From: Entonaema liquescens
Lineage: Eukaryota; Ascomycota; Sordariomycetes; Xylariales; Xylariaceae
DNA: 64,000 nt
NCBI GenBank assembly: GCA_902805475.1
Contig: CADCSX010000008.1
Location: 2,090,001-2,154,000, forward strand
Direction of reading: 5' to 3'
Shown one piece after another: positions 16,120 through 30,700 of this stretch. A program made the translations under genes and the position numbers. Numbering within the stretch: the first letter of the stretch is position 1; each line of letters starts with the position of its first letter. Under the pieces are notes generated by a model, which ran no database searches, was not told the origin of the DNA, and was given only the letters and a program-made list of their open reading frames with translations.

Positions 16120-16946
16120 TGATGTTATTTTAAAATTACTTTGCCGGGCTTATAATGTAAATTAACCCATTGAACATTTATAAATAATTAATAATTAAAA
16201 TTATTAATAAAATAACATAATTTTATAACTTTTTAGATCTTATGATGTAAATAATAAAAAGTAAATATTATGAAAATGTTATATTTTTATTTTTTTTTAT
16301 ATTTAAGAAAAAACGAGATTAAATATTATAAATAATATTAAATTTTATTTTAAATTTATATTTATATAAAAAATTAATAATATTTAAATATTTAACATTA
16401 TTAATAATATATATGGTATTATTATTTATATTATTTAATAATATTTTATTTAGTTTATATAATACATTTATAAAATTATTTTTATTAAATGTGTTTAAAT
16501 ATATTAATTAAATATATAAAAATAATTTTTATTAAAAATGTTAATGTTATAAAAAAATGAAATAAAAATATCATTATTTATAAATTAATATAATTTTATT
16601 TATAAATTATATATTTTTATTTATAAATTATATAATAATTATTAATTTTTATTTATAAATTGTTACTTTTTATTTATAAATTATTTCGAAATAATTTTAC
16701 GAAATATAGTTGTATTTGTTTAAATTTAATATTAATTAATTAATTAAAATTTAAACAATTAAAATATTTTAAAATGTTTATAAATATTAATTATTATGGT
16801 TATGAAATATTAAATTTATTTAATGGTAATAAAGTAGAATTGTAAGTTTATTAATTTATGAGAAATTTTATACGTAATTACGGGTAATTGTAATTTTAAG
16901 TAATTTGTATTATAAACCCGGTAAGGTAATTTTGAAATAACATCAT
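16120..16946. mobile_element. TIR element family B, copy 1
   Basis: The left end starts tgatgttattttaaaattac. The right end, read on the minus strand, starts tgatgttatttcaaaattac. The two ends match over about 45 bp with six differences, all transitions, then diverge. Both flanks carry tttttataat, a possible 9-10 bp target duplication, although a pure A/T word is weak evidence. The 827-bp interior has no open frame, so this is a non-autonomous or fully decayed DNA transposon. Long inverted ends with 9-10 bp duplications are typical of Mutator-like elements; the assignment is tentative. Confidence 0.6.
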
Positions 16947-18591
16947 TTTTTATAATTTATAAAATTATTAATTTAAATAATTAAATTTTTTATATTTTTA
17001 TTACATTTATTATTATAATTGAAATTAAAATAAAATTTTAAATTAAAATAATATATAATTTCTTTAATTTAATCAATTAATTTATATTTAATTACATATT
17101 ATTTTATTAATTAATTAAAAAAGCAAAAAAAAAAAACACAATAAAAAAAACGCAAAAAAAGAAATTTTACAATTGAAATAATTATTAATAAAATATTTAA
17201 ATTTTATATTATTTAAAATTATAAGAAAAATAAATAATTAAAATAATTATAAAAAAACATTTTAATTAATTAAAAAAATAAATAAAAATATAATTAAATA
17301 TTTTTACCATAAATTATAAAATAAATTATTATATTATATATTAAATATAAATTAAAAATAATTAATAATTTTATTAAATTAAAAATAAAATTTATTAAAA
17401 ATAATATATAATAAATAATATTATTTTAAATTAAAACGAATATTTCATAATTTGTCAAATATTAATATATGAAATTTAATAAAAAAAGTTAAAAAATATA
17501 TATAATAATATTTAAAAAATTAAAAAAAAAATTACCACGATAAATTAAAAATAAATAATAAATTATTATAAATTAATTTAACAATTATATTTTATTATAG
17601 AATAACATACGATTTTATCATTAATTTATTTAAAATATTAACAAAAAGTACATTATAAATAAAATTTTTTTTTTTAAAATTATAATATAATAATAATTAT
17701 TATTTATAAATTTAATAAAAAAATCATTTTAATATTCAATAATATTAAATATAAAATAATTTATTAAATTGTATTAACATTATAATTTATGTGATTATAT
17801 AATTAATAATTATTAACGAAAATAATATTTAATTAAAATTTTAAATTTATATTAAAATTTTAATAAATATTATTTGTAAAATTAAAAATAAACTTTATTA
17901 TATTATTAAATTATTATTTACAAATTAATAATGAAATAAAAAGAAAAAATTAAAATATTAAAATGGTTATTTAATATTATTATTTATTTTTATTTAAATT
18001 ATCAATTAATATAATTTCAATTTCATAATATAATTTCAATTTTATAATATAATTTAAATAATATTAAATTAATAATATTAAAATAAAATTTAAATAAAAT
18101 AATATATAATTTGAAATTTTAAATAATTATATTAATTATAAAAATATTTAATAATAATATTAATTTTAATATATTATAAAATTTATATTAAAAGAAAATT
18201 AAAAAAGTAATTAATTTCGTAATAATAAATATAAAAATATAATATAATAAAATTTATAAATTTATAAAATAAAAAATAAAAAATATAATATATTTTTAAT
18301 TATATAAAAATATATTTTGTTAAATAAATTATTATAAAAATAGTTAATATAACATATTAAATTATTATTAATTATATAATACGTTAATAATTTATTTTAT
18401 AAATTAAATATTTTATTATATTATAAAATTTATAAAATAATATTTATAATTTAATTATATAAAATATTATAAAAAATTAATTTATATAATTATTATAAAT
18501 TATAATTTAAATAAATAATTATAAAAAATAATAATAAAAATTAAATATTATATAAAATTAAAATTTTTTTAAAATAATAAATTAATAAAAA

Positions 18592-19925
18592 ATAATGTTA
18601 TTTTAAAATTATTTTACCGGATTTATAATATAAATTATTTAAAATTACAATTATTAATAATTACGTATAAATATTATCGTAAATTAATAATTTTATAATT
18701 TTATTTTATTATTTTAAATTAAATTTAATATTTTTTAATTATAATAATAAATATTTATATATATTTTAAAATATTTTTATTATTAAAATTTTAATTAATT
18801 AATTAATATTAATTTTAAAAAAATATAATTATATTTTATAAAGTTATTTTAAAAACAACATTAGTTCGGCAATAAGGGGCGTACTAACTCGGCAATAACC
18901 ACACACTTTTATATAAAAACGCTACATTCGCGAAAATCGCATAAATACTACTTATATCGCCATACAAATTTACTAATATGCAATTGTATCTCTTTTACAA
19001 ACCCCGCCAAATCGCCTTTATTTTTCAATTTACTTAATTATCTACTTACTTACTTATTTAACAAATTAATCAATTAATCAATTAATTAATTAATTATTTA
19101 ACAAATTAATCAATTAATCAATTAATTAATTAATTAATTAATTAATCAATCAATCAATTAATTTAATAATTAATTAAATAAACGTTACGTTTGTTATTTA
19201 TTTTGCTTCGAAACATGCGTATACAACCGTATAAAATATTATGGAATTAATAATTTTAAAAAGTTAAAACTTTACAAAAATATTACCAAGTAAATAATAA
19301 AAAATTTAACCAATAAAAAAGCGTATATAATAAAAAACCATAAAAAATAAAATTTACCAAAAATTATAAATAAATATTAATAAATTTATATACGCGAAGA
19401 AATATTTATTAATATAAAACCATTATAATTATTACTAACTTAATACGCCTTTTATTACCGAATTAATATTATTTTATTTTAAAAATAATTTATAATTAAA
19501 AAATAATAATTTATAAATAAATATTTATAATTTATAAATAATAATATTTTTATATTATTTTTTTATAATATTAATATTTTTAATAAAAATTATTTATATA
19601 TATTTAATTAATATAATTAAATATATTTAATAATATTATTTTAATAAATATATTATATAAATTAAATAAAATATTAAATATTTAAATATATTTAATTTTT
19701 TATATAAATATAAAATTAAAATAAATTTTAACGTTATTTATAATATTTATTTTTATTTTTTTTAAATAAAAAAAAATAAAAACATAACGTTTTAATAATA
19801 TTTATTTTTTATTATTTATATTATAAAATTTAAAAAAAATTATAAAATTATATTATTTTATTAATAATTTTAATTATTAATTATTTATAAATATTCGGTA
19901 AAATAATTTTAAAATAATATTACTT
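18592..19925. mobile_element. TIR element family B, copy 2, interrupted by a family A element
   Basis: The left end (taatgttattttaaaattat, then ttttaccggatttataat) matches the right end of copy 1 read on the other strand. The similarity continues inward for well over 200 bp, so the copy is inverted relative to copy 1. The matching far end lies at about 19,885-19,925 (ttcggtaaaataattttaaa). A 620-bp family A element sits inside at 18,854-19,473. Without it, copy 2 would be about 715 bp, close to copy 1. Confidence 0.6.
18854..19473 (+). mobile_element. TIR element family A, copy 1 (nested in family B copy 2)
   Basis: Starts aacaacattagttcggcaat; the right end on the minus strand reads aatattaattcggtaataaa. 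The ends match over about 42 bp, almost entirely with transition differences. This is the least decayed of three copies and keeps GC words such as aaggggcgtactaactcggc. It contains an internal run of attaatca/caattaat repeats at about 19,060-19,165 that is expanded relative to the other copies. ttattttaa occurs on both flanks, a possible 9-bp target duplication. There is no open reading frame, so it looks like a MITE or other non-autonomous element. Confidence 0.65.
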
Positions 19926-21101
19926 TTAATAAATAAAAAAGAAATTAATTATTAAATATTTAATTTAATAAAAAAGTTTTATTTTAATATATAATTAATA
20001 ATATTCGAAAAAAAATTACTTATATAAAACGTAATAATTTTAATAAATAAATATAATAAAAGTAATTTTATAATTTTAATAAAATTAAAAATATCGGAAA
20101 TTTTTAATTAAAATAAAAACGAAATTAATTAAAATAAAAATAAAAATAATTAAAATAATAGTAAAATGAATTATAATAAAAACGAAACCGTTAATTAAAA
20201 TAAAAATAAAATTAATAATTAAAATATAAACGAAAATAAAAACGATTAAAAAATTGTTTAAATAATATTTAAAATAAATATACGTGTTAAAGTTTTATTA
20301 TTTATAACGTTATTATTTAAATTTAAACAAATCATATAATTTTTCGAATTATTATTAAATTAACATTTTTAATTATATATATTAATTAAATAAAATTTTA
20401 TTAATTTTATAATATAATTAATCGAAATTAATATTAAAATTTTATTAATTTTACAATTTAATTAATTTAAAAATTAAAAAAATACGTATTTATTATATTA
20501 TTATTAATTAAAAAAAATATAATAAAAAATAGTTAATTAAAACTTTTCGGGATTTATTTAAATAGATATAAAAAAAATTCGTTTTTTATTATTTAAAATA
20601 TTTATTTTTTCTTTTAAATTTTAATTTATTAATAATGTAATATAATAAATATTATAATTAATTTAAATAATTACTTAAATATTAATTATATATTTTTAAT
20701 AATTAATTTTAATAATTAATTATTTTTATTAATTATTTATAATTTTAAATATAAATATTATTTCTATTTTATCATAATAAATTAATAATTAATATATAAT
20801 TTTATATATATATGTAAGATAAATAATTTAATATTTCATTATATTATTTTAATTATATTAATAAATAAAATTATTTATGTTTTATTTAATTTTTTATTTA
20901 CGTTTAATTAATAATATAATATTATTATAATATTTATAAAATTAATTAAAAAATAAAATTAAAAAATTATAATTTTTTATATATTTTAAAATTTAATTTA
21001 AAATTTAAATATTAATTTTATTATTTAATAAAATAAAAAATTAAAAATAAATAAAATTAAATTAAAAAAATATAAAAATTTAATTAACGTTTATAATAAA
21101 A

Positions 21102-21645
21102 AACAACATTAGTTTAATGATAAAAAACGTATTAAATTAATAATAGTTACACCATTTTATATAAAAACGCCACATTTGCGAAAATCGCACAAATATTATA
21201 TATATTTTTATATAAATTTATTAATACGCAACCGTATTTCCCATGCCCACCCCGTTAAATCTCTTATTTATCAAATTACTTTATTTAATTTACCGAACCA
21301 ACCACTTAATCAATTAATCAATTAATTAATTTAATAATTAATTAAATAAACGTTACATTTATTATTTATTTCGTTTCGAAATATATATATATAATTATAT
21401 AAAATATTATAAAATTAATAAAAAATTTTAAAAAATTAAAATTTTATAAAAATATTATTAAATAAATAATAAAAAATTTAATTAATAAAAAAACATATAT
21501 AATAAAAAACCATAAAAAATAAAATTTACTAAAAATTATAAATAAATATTAATAAATTTATATATATAAAAAAATATTTATTAATATAAAATTATTATAA
21601 TTATTATTAATTTAATATGTTTTTTATTACCGAATTAATATTATT
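21102..21645 (+). mobile_element. TIR element family A, copy 2
   Basis: Same order of segments as copy 1: left inverted end (acaacattagtttaatgata), then a conserved core with gcgaaaatcgcacaaatatt and cgcaaccgtatttcccatgc, an attaatca repeat run, a segment like tttcgaaatatatatataat, and the right inverted end (cgaattaatatta). The flanks share tttataata, a possible 9-bp duplication. It is more decayed than copy 1 and lacks the expansion of the internal repeat. No coding capacity. Confidence 0.6.
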
Positions 21646-21792
21646 TATAATAAATGGGAAAATATTATTATTTTTTTTAATAATAAATAATATATAATTA
21701 AATTATATAAATAATTAATATAATTAAAATTTTAATAATTTAAAATAAATTTTATAATAATTTAAAAAGTTTTTATATTATATTAATTTATT

Positions 21793-22429
21793 TATTTATT
21801 TATATATTTATTTATTTATTTTTATTTTATTATATTTATATATAATTACATTATTTTTCGTAATAAAATATTATTAATATTTTTATTAAATAATTATATT
21901 TAATTAAAAACCGTATTTATATTAAAAAACTTTTATTTATTTTTTTTCTTTTTTACGTTATATTTATAATTTAATATTTTATTATTATTTATTATTATAT
22001 ATATTTTTTTAAATTGTTAATATTTAAAATAATATTATTTCGAAATATATTTTTAATTTTTTTTTAAAATTTTTAACGTTTATATAAAAAAAAAACTTTA
22101 AATTTTTTACGTAATAAATAAAATCATAATTTAAAATATAAATTATAATTAAAATAATAATATTTTATTTAATGATTTAAAAATTTATTATTTTTTTAAA
22201 TATTTAAATATTAACGTAATTTATTATTTAAATAATTTTATAAAAATTATATTTAAATTGTTATAAAAAATATAAAACTTAATTATTAATACGTCGGTTT
22301 TTACATAGTCGTTTTAATAATAGTTTAACTTTTTACTAAAAAATTAAAAAACTTTTAATAATTACGGGATTTAAATTTACTTTTTTTTAAGAAAAAATGT
22401 TAAACGTTAAATTATTACGTTAAACCATT
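21793..22429 (-). mobile_element. SINE-like retroposon, copy 3 (internal deletion, 637 bp)
   Basis: On the minus strand the head reads aatggtttaacgtaataatt, and a (TAAA)n tail lies at the left end. About 190 bp of the body present in copies 1, 2 and 5 is missing between roughly 21,975 and 21,990. A perfect 17-bp repeat, tattatattaatttatt, flanks it at 21,776-21,792 and 22,430-22,446. The duplication confirms both element ends independently of the sequence comparison. Confidence 0.7.
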
Positions 22430-23429
22430 TATTATATTAATTTATTATATAAAATATATTTATAATATAATTTTATTAAAACAATTATTAAATTAATTAA
22501 ATATTAAATTTATAATTAATTGAATATAATAATTATATATAAAATTATTTAAAAAAATTATTTTATATTTATAAAATTTATATTAAAAAAATTAAAAAAT
22601 AATTTAATATATTAATAAATATATTCAATTATTATTTTATAAAAAAATATTTAAAATTTTTAAAATAATTAATAATATTTAATATAAATTAAAAATTATA
22701 TTTATAAAAATTAATAAAATATTATATATTTTTAATAAATAATTTAATAATAATTAATTTATATATTTAAATAATTTTATATTTTATTAAATAAAATTTT
22801 AAATTATTATAATTTTTAATTAAATTAATATCATTATATAAAATAAAATAAAATTATTTTAAAAATAAAATAAAATAAATTATTTTAAAAATAAAATAAA
22901 ATAAATTATTCTTAAATTATATTTAATATATTTTTATAAAAATCCAATTTAATATAAAATTAATATATAATTATTAATTAAAATTTATTAAATTTTAAAA
23001 AATTAACTTTTATTTTATTTTATTAAATTGTTTTTTAATTATTAATTTTTTTATTTAAATTTTATATTTATTTAATATATATAAAGAAATTATTTAAATT
23101 ATAAATTTAAAAAGTTTTTTTTTAAATAATTTTAATAATTATAAAAATATTTAATTTTATTTTTATTTATTACATATAATAAATTATTATTATTTAATTA
23201 ATAATAAAATATTTTAATTAATTTTTTATTATAAATATAATAAATAATAATTTTTTTAAATTTATTTATTAAAATTATTATTATTTTTATTATATTATTA
23301 AATTTTTTATTATATATTTTTACGTAATAAATTTTAAAAAAGTTTTTATAAAAATATTAATATTTAATAAATTTTTATATAATTATTTATTAAATATTTA
23401 AAAAAATAAATTTTAATATATTTTAAAAG

Positions 23430-23978
23430 AATAATATTAGTTCGGTAGTAAAAAGCGTATTAAATTGGTAATAATTATAATAATTTTATATTAATAAGTA
23501 TTTTTTTATATATATAAATTTATTAATATTTATTTATAATTTTTAGTAAATTTTATTTTTTATAATTTTTTATTATATATGTTTTTTTATTAATTAAATT
23601 TTTTATTATTTACTTAATAATATCTTTATAAAGTTTTAATTTTTTAAAATTATTTATTAATTTTATAATATTTTAAACGGTTATATACGTGCATTTCGAA
23701 ACGAAATAAATAATAAACGTAACGTTCATTTAATTAATTAATTGATTAATTGATTGATTGATTAATTAAATGGTTAATTCGGTAAATTAAATAAAGTAAT
23801 TTAATAAATTAAAAAATCTAACGGGGTAAGCATAAAAAGTACGGTCGCGCACTAATAAATTTATATGGAAATACATATAATATTTATTTATGCGATTTTC
23901 GCCGGTATGGCGTTTTTATATAAAATGGTGTAATTATTACCGACTTAATACGCTTTTTATTATTAAATTAATGTTGCT
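23430..23978 (-). mobile_element. TIR element family A, copy 3 (inverted)
   Basis: On the plus strand it begins aataatattagttcggtagt and ends in atacgctttttattattaaa followed by ttaatgttg, the two inverted ends. Core words occur on the opposite strand relative to copies 1 and 2 (tgcatttcgaaacgaaataa; tgcgattttcgccggtatgg), so it is inverted. The flanks share ttttaaaa. It retains some undecayed words (acggtcgcgcact) that help rebuild the ancestral sequence. SINE-like copy 4 starts 38 bp to its right. Confidence 0.6.
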
Positions 23979-24015
23979 TTTTTAAAAATCTTTATTTAAT
24001 TTAATAATAAATTAA

Positions 24016-24715
24016 AATGGTTTAATGTAATGGTTTAACGTTTAATATTTTTTTTCGAAAAAAAGTAATTTCGAATTTTATAATTATTATAAATTTTTTA
24101 ATTTTTTAATGAAAAACCGGATTATTATCGGAATAATTACGTAAAATTAATATATTATTAAATAAATTTTTCTTTTTTATAAACATTTAAATATAATTTT
24201 ATAAAATTATTTAAATAATAAATTACATTAAAATTTAAATATTTAAAAAAAATAATAATTTTTTAAATTATTTAATAAAATATTATTATTTTAATTATAA
24301 TTTTATTTATTACGTAAAAAATTAAAAAGTTTTTTTTTATATAAACGTTAAAACTTTATTATAAAAAAGTTAAAAATATATTTTAAAACATTATTACTTT
24401 AAATATTATTAAATTGTAAAAATATTAATAATTTAAAAAAATATATATATAAATATATTTAATAAAATTTATAACATTATTAATAAAAATATTATTTTAA
24501 AAATTATTTAATTAATAACCATTTAATTAAAATTTATAACATAATATTTAAATTTTATAATTTAATTTAAAAAATAATAATTTATAATTAAAAAAAATTA
24601 TAAAATTAATTAATAATATTAATTTTATATATAAATAAAAACAATTATAAAATAATAAATTATAAATATAATATAAAAAAAAATAAAAAAAATAAATTTA
24701 TTTTAATATAAATAA
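24016..24715 (+). mobile_element. SINE-like retroposon, copy 4 (tail end lost)
   Basis: Begins aatggtttaatgtaatggtt, the least decayed version of the head, showing a near-duplicate of the 12-13 bp word atggtttaacgta. The body follows copy 1 in order up to about 24,715, where similarity stops before the (TAAA)n tail. I found no target duplication, consistent with loss of the tail side. Confidence 0.55.
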
Positions 24716-27700
24716 AATTATTTTTATATATATATATAAATATTTTTTTTTATATTTTTAATAATAAATTATTTTAATATAAACATAAAATATTTATTAA
24801 AATATTAAAATAATATATTACATTTATTATTTTAAAACCATTACATTAAAACAATAAAATTAAAACGAAATTTTATAATTTATATATTTTAAATAACCAA
24901 TTTATTAATCCATATATTTCGAACAATTTATTTTTTAATTATTATATTTTATATATAGAAATTTATTTTTTTATTAATTTATTTTAATTTTTAATTATTA
25001 TTTATGGCATATTTATTTTATTATTATTTTTTTTATATTTTTTATTAAAACTATTACTTTTTATATAATTGCAATTTTATTTTTTTTCCTTTAAATAATT
25101 ATTTTTACTTTTAAAATTATTATTAATATTAGTGATAAATTAAAATAAAAAAGGAGTAAACGGGGATAATAATTAAAATTATTTAATATGTTTACATTTT
25201 ATAAATTAATTAAATTTAAAATCGTAAAATATGGAATTATCAAAATTAAATTTGTTAAAAAGGTAATTAATTTCATTAATATATATTATATTATTTTTTT
25301 AATAAATTAAAATACATTTAAATCATTATATTACCATTTATTATTATATTATTTTTTTTATATTAATTTATTATAAATATGTTTTTATTTTAAATTAAAT
25401 GATAATAATTAATGTAAATTAAAAAAAGTAATTATAAATAATATTGTTTAATTAATAAGTTTAAGTAAAAAATCTACTTTTATGTAAATTTTTATTATAA
25501 ATAAATATTTTTTTATTTTAAAAAATAGTATAATGGTATTATTAAAAATTAATTAAACGAAATAAGTAAATAAAAACTTTTTAATGATATCATTTAACAA
25601 TTAAAATAACCAATTATAAAAAAAATATTTTTATTTATATATATATATTATTTTTAATTAAAATATATAATTTATTAATTAATATTAATTATTAATTAAT
25701 TTTAATATTATAATAAAATATTTTTAATTAAACTATTAATATATATTTTTATATAATGTAAAAAAATTTATAATATTATTAATTATTAATTTAATTATAT
25801 ACTTAAAATTATAACATTTTATTTTATTTTAAATAAACTAATTATTTTTTATAATAAAGATAATATAAGTTTTTTTAAAAATATAAACAAATTAAATTAT
25901 TTAATAAAAAATATCGTAAAAAACAATTATATTATAAAAAAATATTGGAAAACGGTTTTATATTATAAAACGTATTTAATTAATAACCAATTCATATTAT
26001 AATAAAAGAATATTATTGTAAAAAAATATCCAATTATTAAAAAAAAATAATAATAAAATATTTAACTATTAAAAATTAAAAATTAATAAAAAATAACAAA
26101 TATTTATTAATATATATGGTTTTTATATTTAAATATATGAAAATAATATTAATCATTATAAAAAATATTATTGTTAAAATAAGTAATACGTATTGAATTA
26201 ATATTTATTCTTTTAATAAAAAAAAACAAAAATATTAAATTATATATTACCCGTTACAATATAAATAATGTAATAAATTAAATTATAATTAATATTTTCG
26301 TTACGAAAAATAAAAAATTATAATAAAAAATTATACATTTTATTATACTTAAAATATAAAATAATTATAATAATTTCTTTTATTATTTTAAATATTATAA
26401 GGATGGGAAATAATAATATTAATTTAATTTAAGATATTTTTAATAATGGGTTTTTAAATTAAATAAAATAAAGTTAATAAATGAAAAAATAAAAATAATT
26501 AAAATAAAAATAATAAAAATGGAAAAAATGGATTATTAAGTTTTCATAATAATTTAATATAGTTTTATAATGAAATAACTTTAATTTTAATATTATAAAT
26601 TAATATTTTTATTATATAAATAATATTTTAATTATTTTATTTTATAATTATAAATAATAAATTAATTTATTAAATGTTTATTTATATGTTATTATAAATT
26701 AACCATATAAAATGGCTTTTTTAATTATTATTAACGTTTTTGTTTATTATTATTAAGTTTTAATTATATAAAAAAGATAAAAATTTCGTAATATATATAA
26801 TTATAATTAAATAAATAATTAAATATTAAGTTAAATAAATTAAATATCCGTAATATCGTAATATATAATAATTTAAAAATAAATTCATATTTAAATATAT
26901 TATAAATGGTTTATTTTAAAATAAAATTTTATAATTTATAAATAATAATAATATAAAAAATTATTAGAAAAAATTATATTATAATATAAATTGCTTTATA
27001 GAAAACAAACTTTTAACGTATACGTTCGATTAAAATAACAAAATTCCCGTAATTATTATAAAACTTATTACTATTAAAAAAAATAAACAATAAACCTTTA
27101 TATTTATTAAAAACTATTATTATAATTTCCGAAAAATTACAATTTATATTAATTTTTTCGGCTTATAATATATTATAAATATAACTTTAAATATTATTAA
27201 TTAAACTAACTTAATTTTAAATATTTTAAATTATTATAATTTTATATTTAATATAAATTAAAAAAAATTTAAATAAATTTTTAATAATTTAAAAATTTAT
27301 TTATATTGTTTTAAAACTATTATTTATTAAATTAATGTTAATTATAAAAACAATTAAATTTATTATATAATTTTAATTATAAATGTTAATTTATTTTTTT
27401 AAAAAATATATTCGTAACGTTTTAATAAATCGTTTAATTTTTTTTAAAAAAAACTTCATTACGCATTAAAAAGCTAATAATTATTATAATATAATTAATA
27501 TTTTAACTATATAAAACTTTTTAAATATTTATTTAAAAACGGTTTGTTTTTTATTTTATTAACGTAATATAATATTTAAAAAAATAAAATATATAAATAA
27601 ATAATAAATGTTTTTTCTAATTATTTTATTATTTTTTAAAATATTACTTATTATAAATAATAATTTTTATAAAATTAAAAAAATTAAAAAAAATTATTGA

Positions 27701-30700
27701 TAATAATTATATTTAATTTTCTAAAATATTTATTATAACAATTTAAGAAAATTTTATTAAAATATTTATTTATTTAATTAAAAATTTAAAATTTAAATAT
27801 ATTTTTTTTATTAATTATTAAGTAATAAATGTTATTAAAAAAACGTTATAATATTTTTAATATTATTAAATTATTAATTATAAATTAATAATTTTAATTA
27901 ACCGGAAAATATAAAATTAAATATAAAATTTATTTTATAATAAAATTATTAATTATATTAATAAATATAATTTATATAATAAATAATTTATAAAATATAA
28001 TAATTACTTATAAATGTAAAAAAAAAAAACATTAATAAGATAAAATTTCTTAATTTTTCTTTTACTATTAAATTAAATATAAAAAAAAAATAACATAATG
28101 CTATTTTTTTAACTTTTTTGATAATAGTTTATTATTATATCATAAATTATGCGTTATTTTCTGTTTAAAATATCCCGGATTTTCAAAGGCAATTGCGTAA
28201 CGTTAAAATTCCTTCGAATTTATTTTTTTAATCATTTTTAATAATTAAATAAAAAAAAACGCAAATATTTATATTAACCAATATAAGTTAACTAATTATA
28301 ATTTAAATTAATATTTCATTAATTAAAAAGATTTAATTTTTTTTATTTAAAATTTAATTTTAAAATTATATATATTAATTTTTATTAATTTTTTAAAAAT
28401 TTTTTTATTTTAATTAAATTATTTATTTTAAATTTGTTTTCTTTAAATTTTAAGTTAAAATTCTTAATATTCCTATAATAATTATCTATATATTCATAAA
28501 TTTACTAATATCGTAAATATATTATTACGTACGTAAAAAATTTCGAATTTCTAATAAAAAAATTTATATATAATTATAATAAAAATAATTTAACATTAAT
28601 TTTATATAATAAAAATCTTTATATTAAAAATACTTGCAAATTAATTTATATTGTAGAAAATATATAAAAATACGAGGTTTTACGAGATATTATTACAATA
28701 TTTATTTATTAATATTATGTAATGTAAAGTTCCACTGTTTTAAAAATTTAAAATATAATATTTTTTTTATAATTAATGAATACTTAAAATATTTTTTATA
28801 TATACTTAATAATTATAGACATTTATATCCTTTTTATATATTAATAAATACGGAATAAATATTAAATAAATAATAATTTACGTTTTAATAAATTTAATTA
28901 ATTTAAAAAAAAATTAAATAATATATAATAAATTTCTTAAATAAAATAATCTTTTTTTTTAATTAATTTATTTATTAATTTTGATATAAATAATAATATT
29001 ATATTATTATTTATAATATAAAATAAAATATTAATAATTAAATCCATATATATTATAATTTATATTTTTTTTTATTATAATATTTTATAATATATGTAAT
29101 GATAATTTTAATGTTAATATATAATGATATAAATTAATTATATTAATTTAAAATAGAATTATTTTTAACTAATTTAAAAAACTATTATTTTTTCTTTTTT
29201 AATTTAATTAAGGTAATTTTATCCCGTAATTCTTTAAAGAAATTAAAATAATATTTAAATTCGGGTAATTATTCTTTTTTTTCTTTAATTTGTTTTATTT
29301 TTTTTATATATTTTTAAATAATAAATTATATTATAATAATATTTGTAATAATAATTAATGATATTATTTAACCATTTTTAAATAATTTATATAGTTAAAA
29401 AATTGAAATTAAATAAGTTTTTTACATTTTTATATTTAATAAATTTAAATATAAGATTTATAATAATAATATAATAATCTTATATTTTAATAAAATAAAT
29501 ATAATCTTTTTTATTTATATTAAAATTAAATTTTAACTTATATTAATTTAAATTATAATTATAATTAAAATTATAACTTTACTATTTAAAATAATATTAC
29601 TAATTAATAAAGTTATATTTTTATTAAAAAATAATTTTTTAAAATATTATAATTTTTAAATAAAAATATTAAATAATAATATATAAATTTTTTTAAAACA
29701 ATTTATATAATATTACTATATAATATAATTTATTAATTACTTTTTAAGCTTTAAACCTTAACATATATTAATATAAATTTTATTAATAAAAATTAATTAA
29801 TATTAAAATTATGAAAATAAATAATATATTTAAATAATATATATATATTTTATACTTTTTATAACATTAATATTAAAACAATTATATTCTTTTTAATATA
29901 TTAATATATCATAATATTTAATTAAAAAATACTTATATTTTAAATTTATTAAAATTATCGAAAACTTTTTATAATTATATTTTTATAATAAAAATTAAAT
30001 AATTTTTTTATATATAAAATTTAATATATTTTTTAACTTATTTACGTATAAACATATTAAAAATAATATATAAAAAAATATAATATTTAATAAACTATCC
30101 GTTATTTTAACGTATAATAAAATTAATATAATTTTAATATTTAATTAAAAGTTATTTTAATTTTACAAAATCAATTAATTTATGAAAATATAATATAAAA
30201 TAAACGAAAAAAATAAATACTTAAATTTAATTAAATTTATTTAATAAGATTTTATAAAAAAAAAATTTAAATATTTAATAAATTTTACGGAAATTACAAT
30301 TTTTAAATAAAATTTTATTGTTGTTATTATTAAATTCATTTCGATAACGTATTTTTTCGCAAAAGAAATTTGTTTCAAATATATTAAATAAAATATTTAA
30401 TATAATAATTTTATTGTAAATATTATTATTTTACGTAAGTTTATTTATTATAAGATTTTATTTAATATTAATATTTCTTAAATTTTTTAATTTATTAATA
30501 TTTAAATTATTAAATATAAATATATTTTTTAATAATAAATTAAAATTTCTTTAATTAATAATTAAATTATAATATCCAAAATAATTAATATAAAAATAAA
30601 TTAACTATTTTTAAATTATATATCTTTATACGTAAAATCGAATATAAAATTATTAAATTATTTAAAATATTATTTCGGATTTATAAAAATGAAAAATTAT

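Noticed and set aside
19040..19170. attaatca repeats as a CRISPR-like array
   Set aside because: Units are 4-8 bp with no unique spacers; it is a microsatellite inside a TIR element in a eukaryote.
28634..28858. 74-codon open frame in a slightly less AT-rich patch
   Set aside because: Aromatic and Ile-rich sequence with no recognisable motif, and no similar frame nearby. Chance in A/T DNA is the simpler reading.
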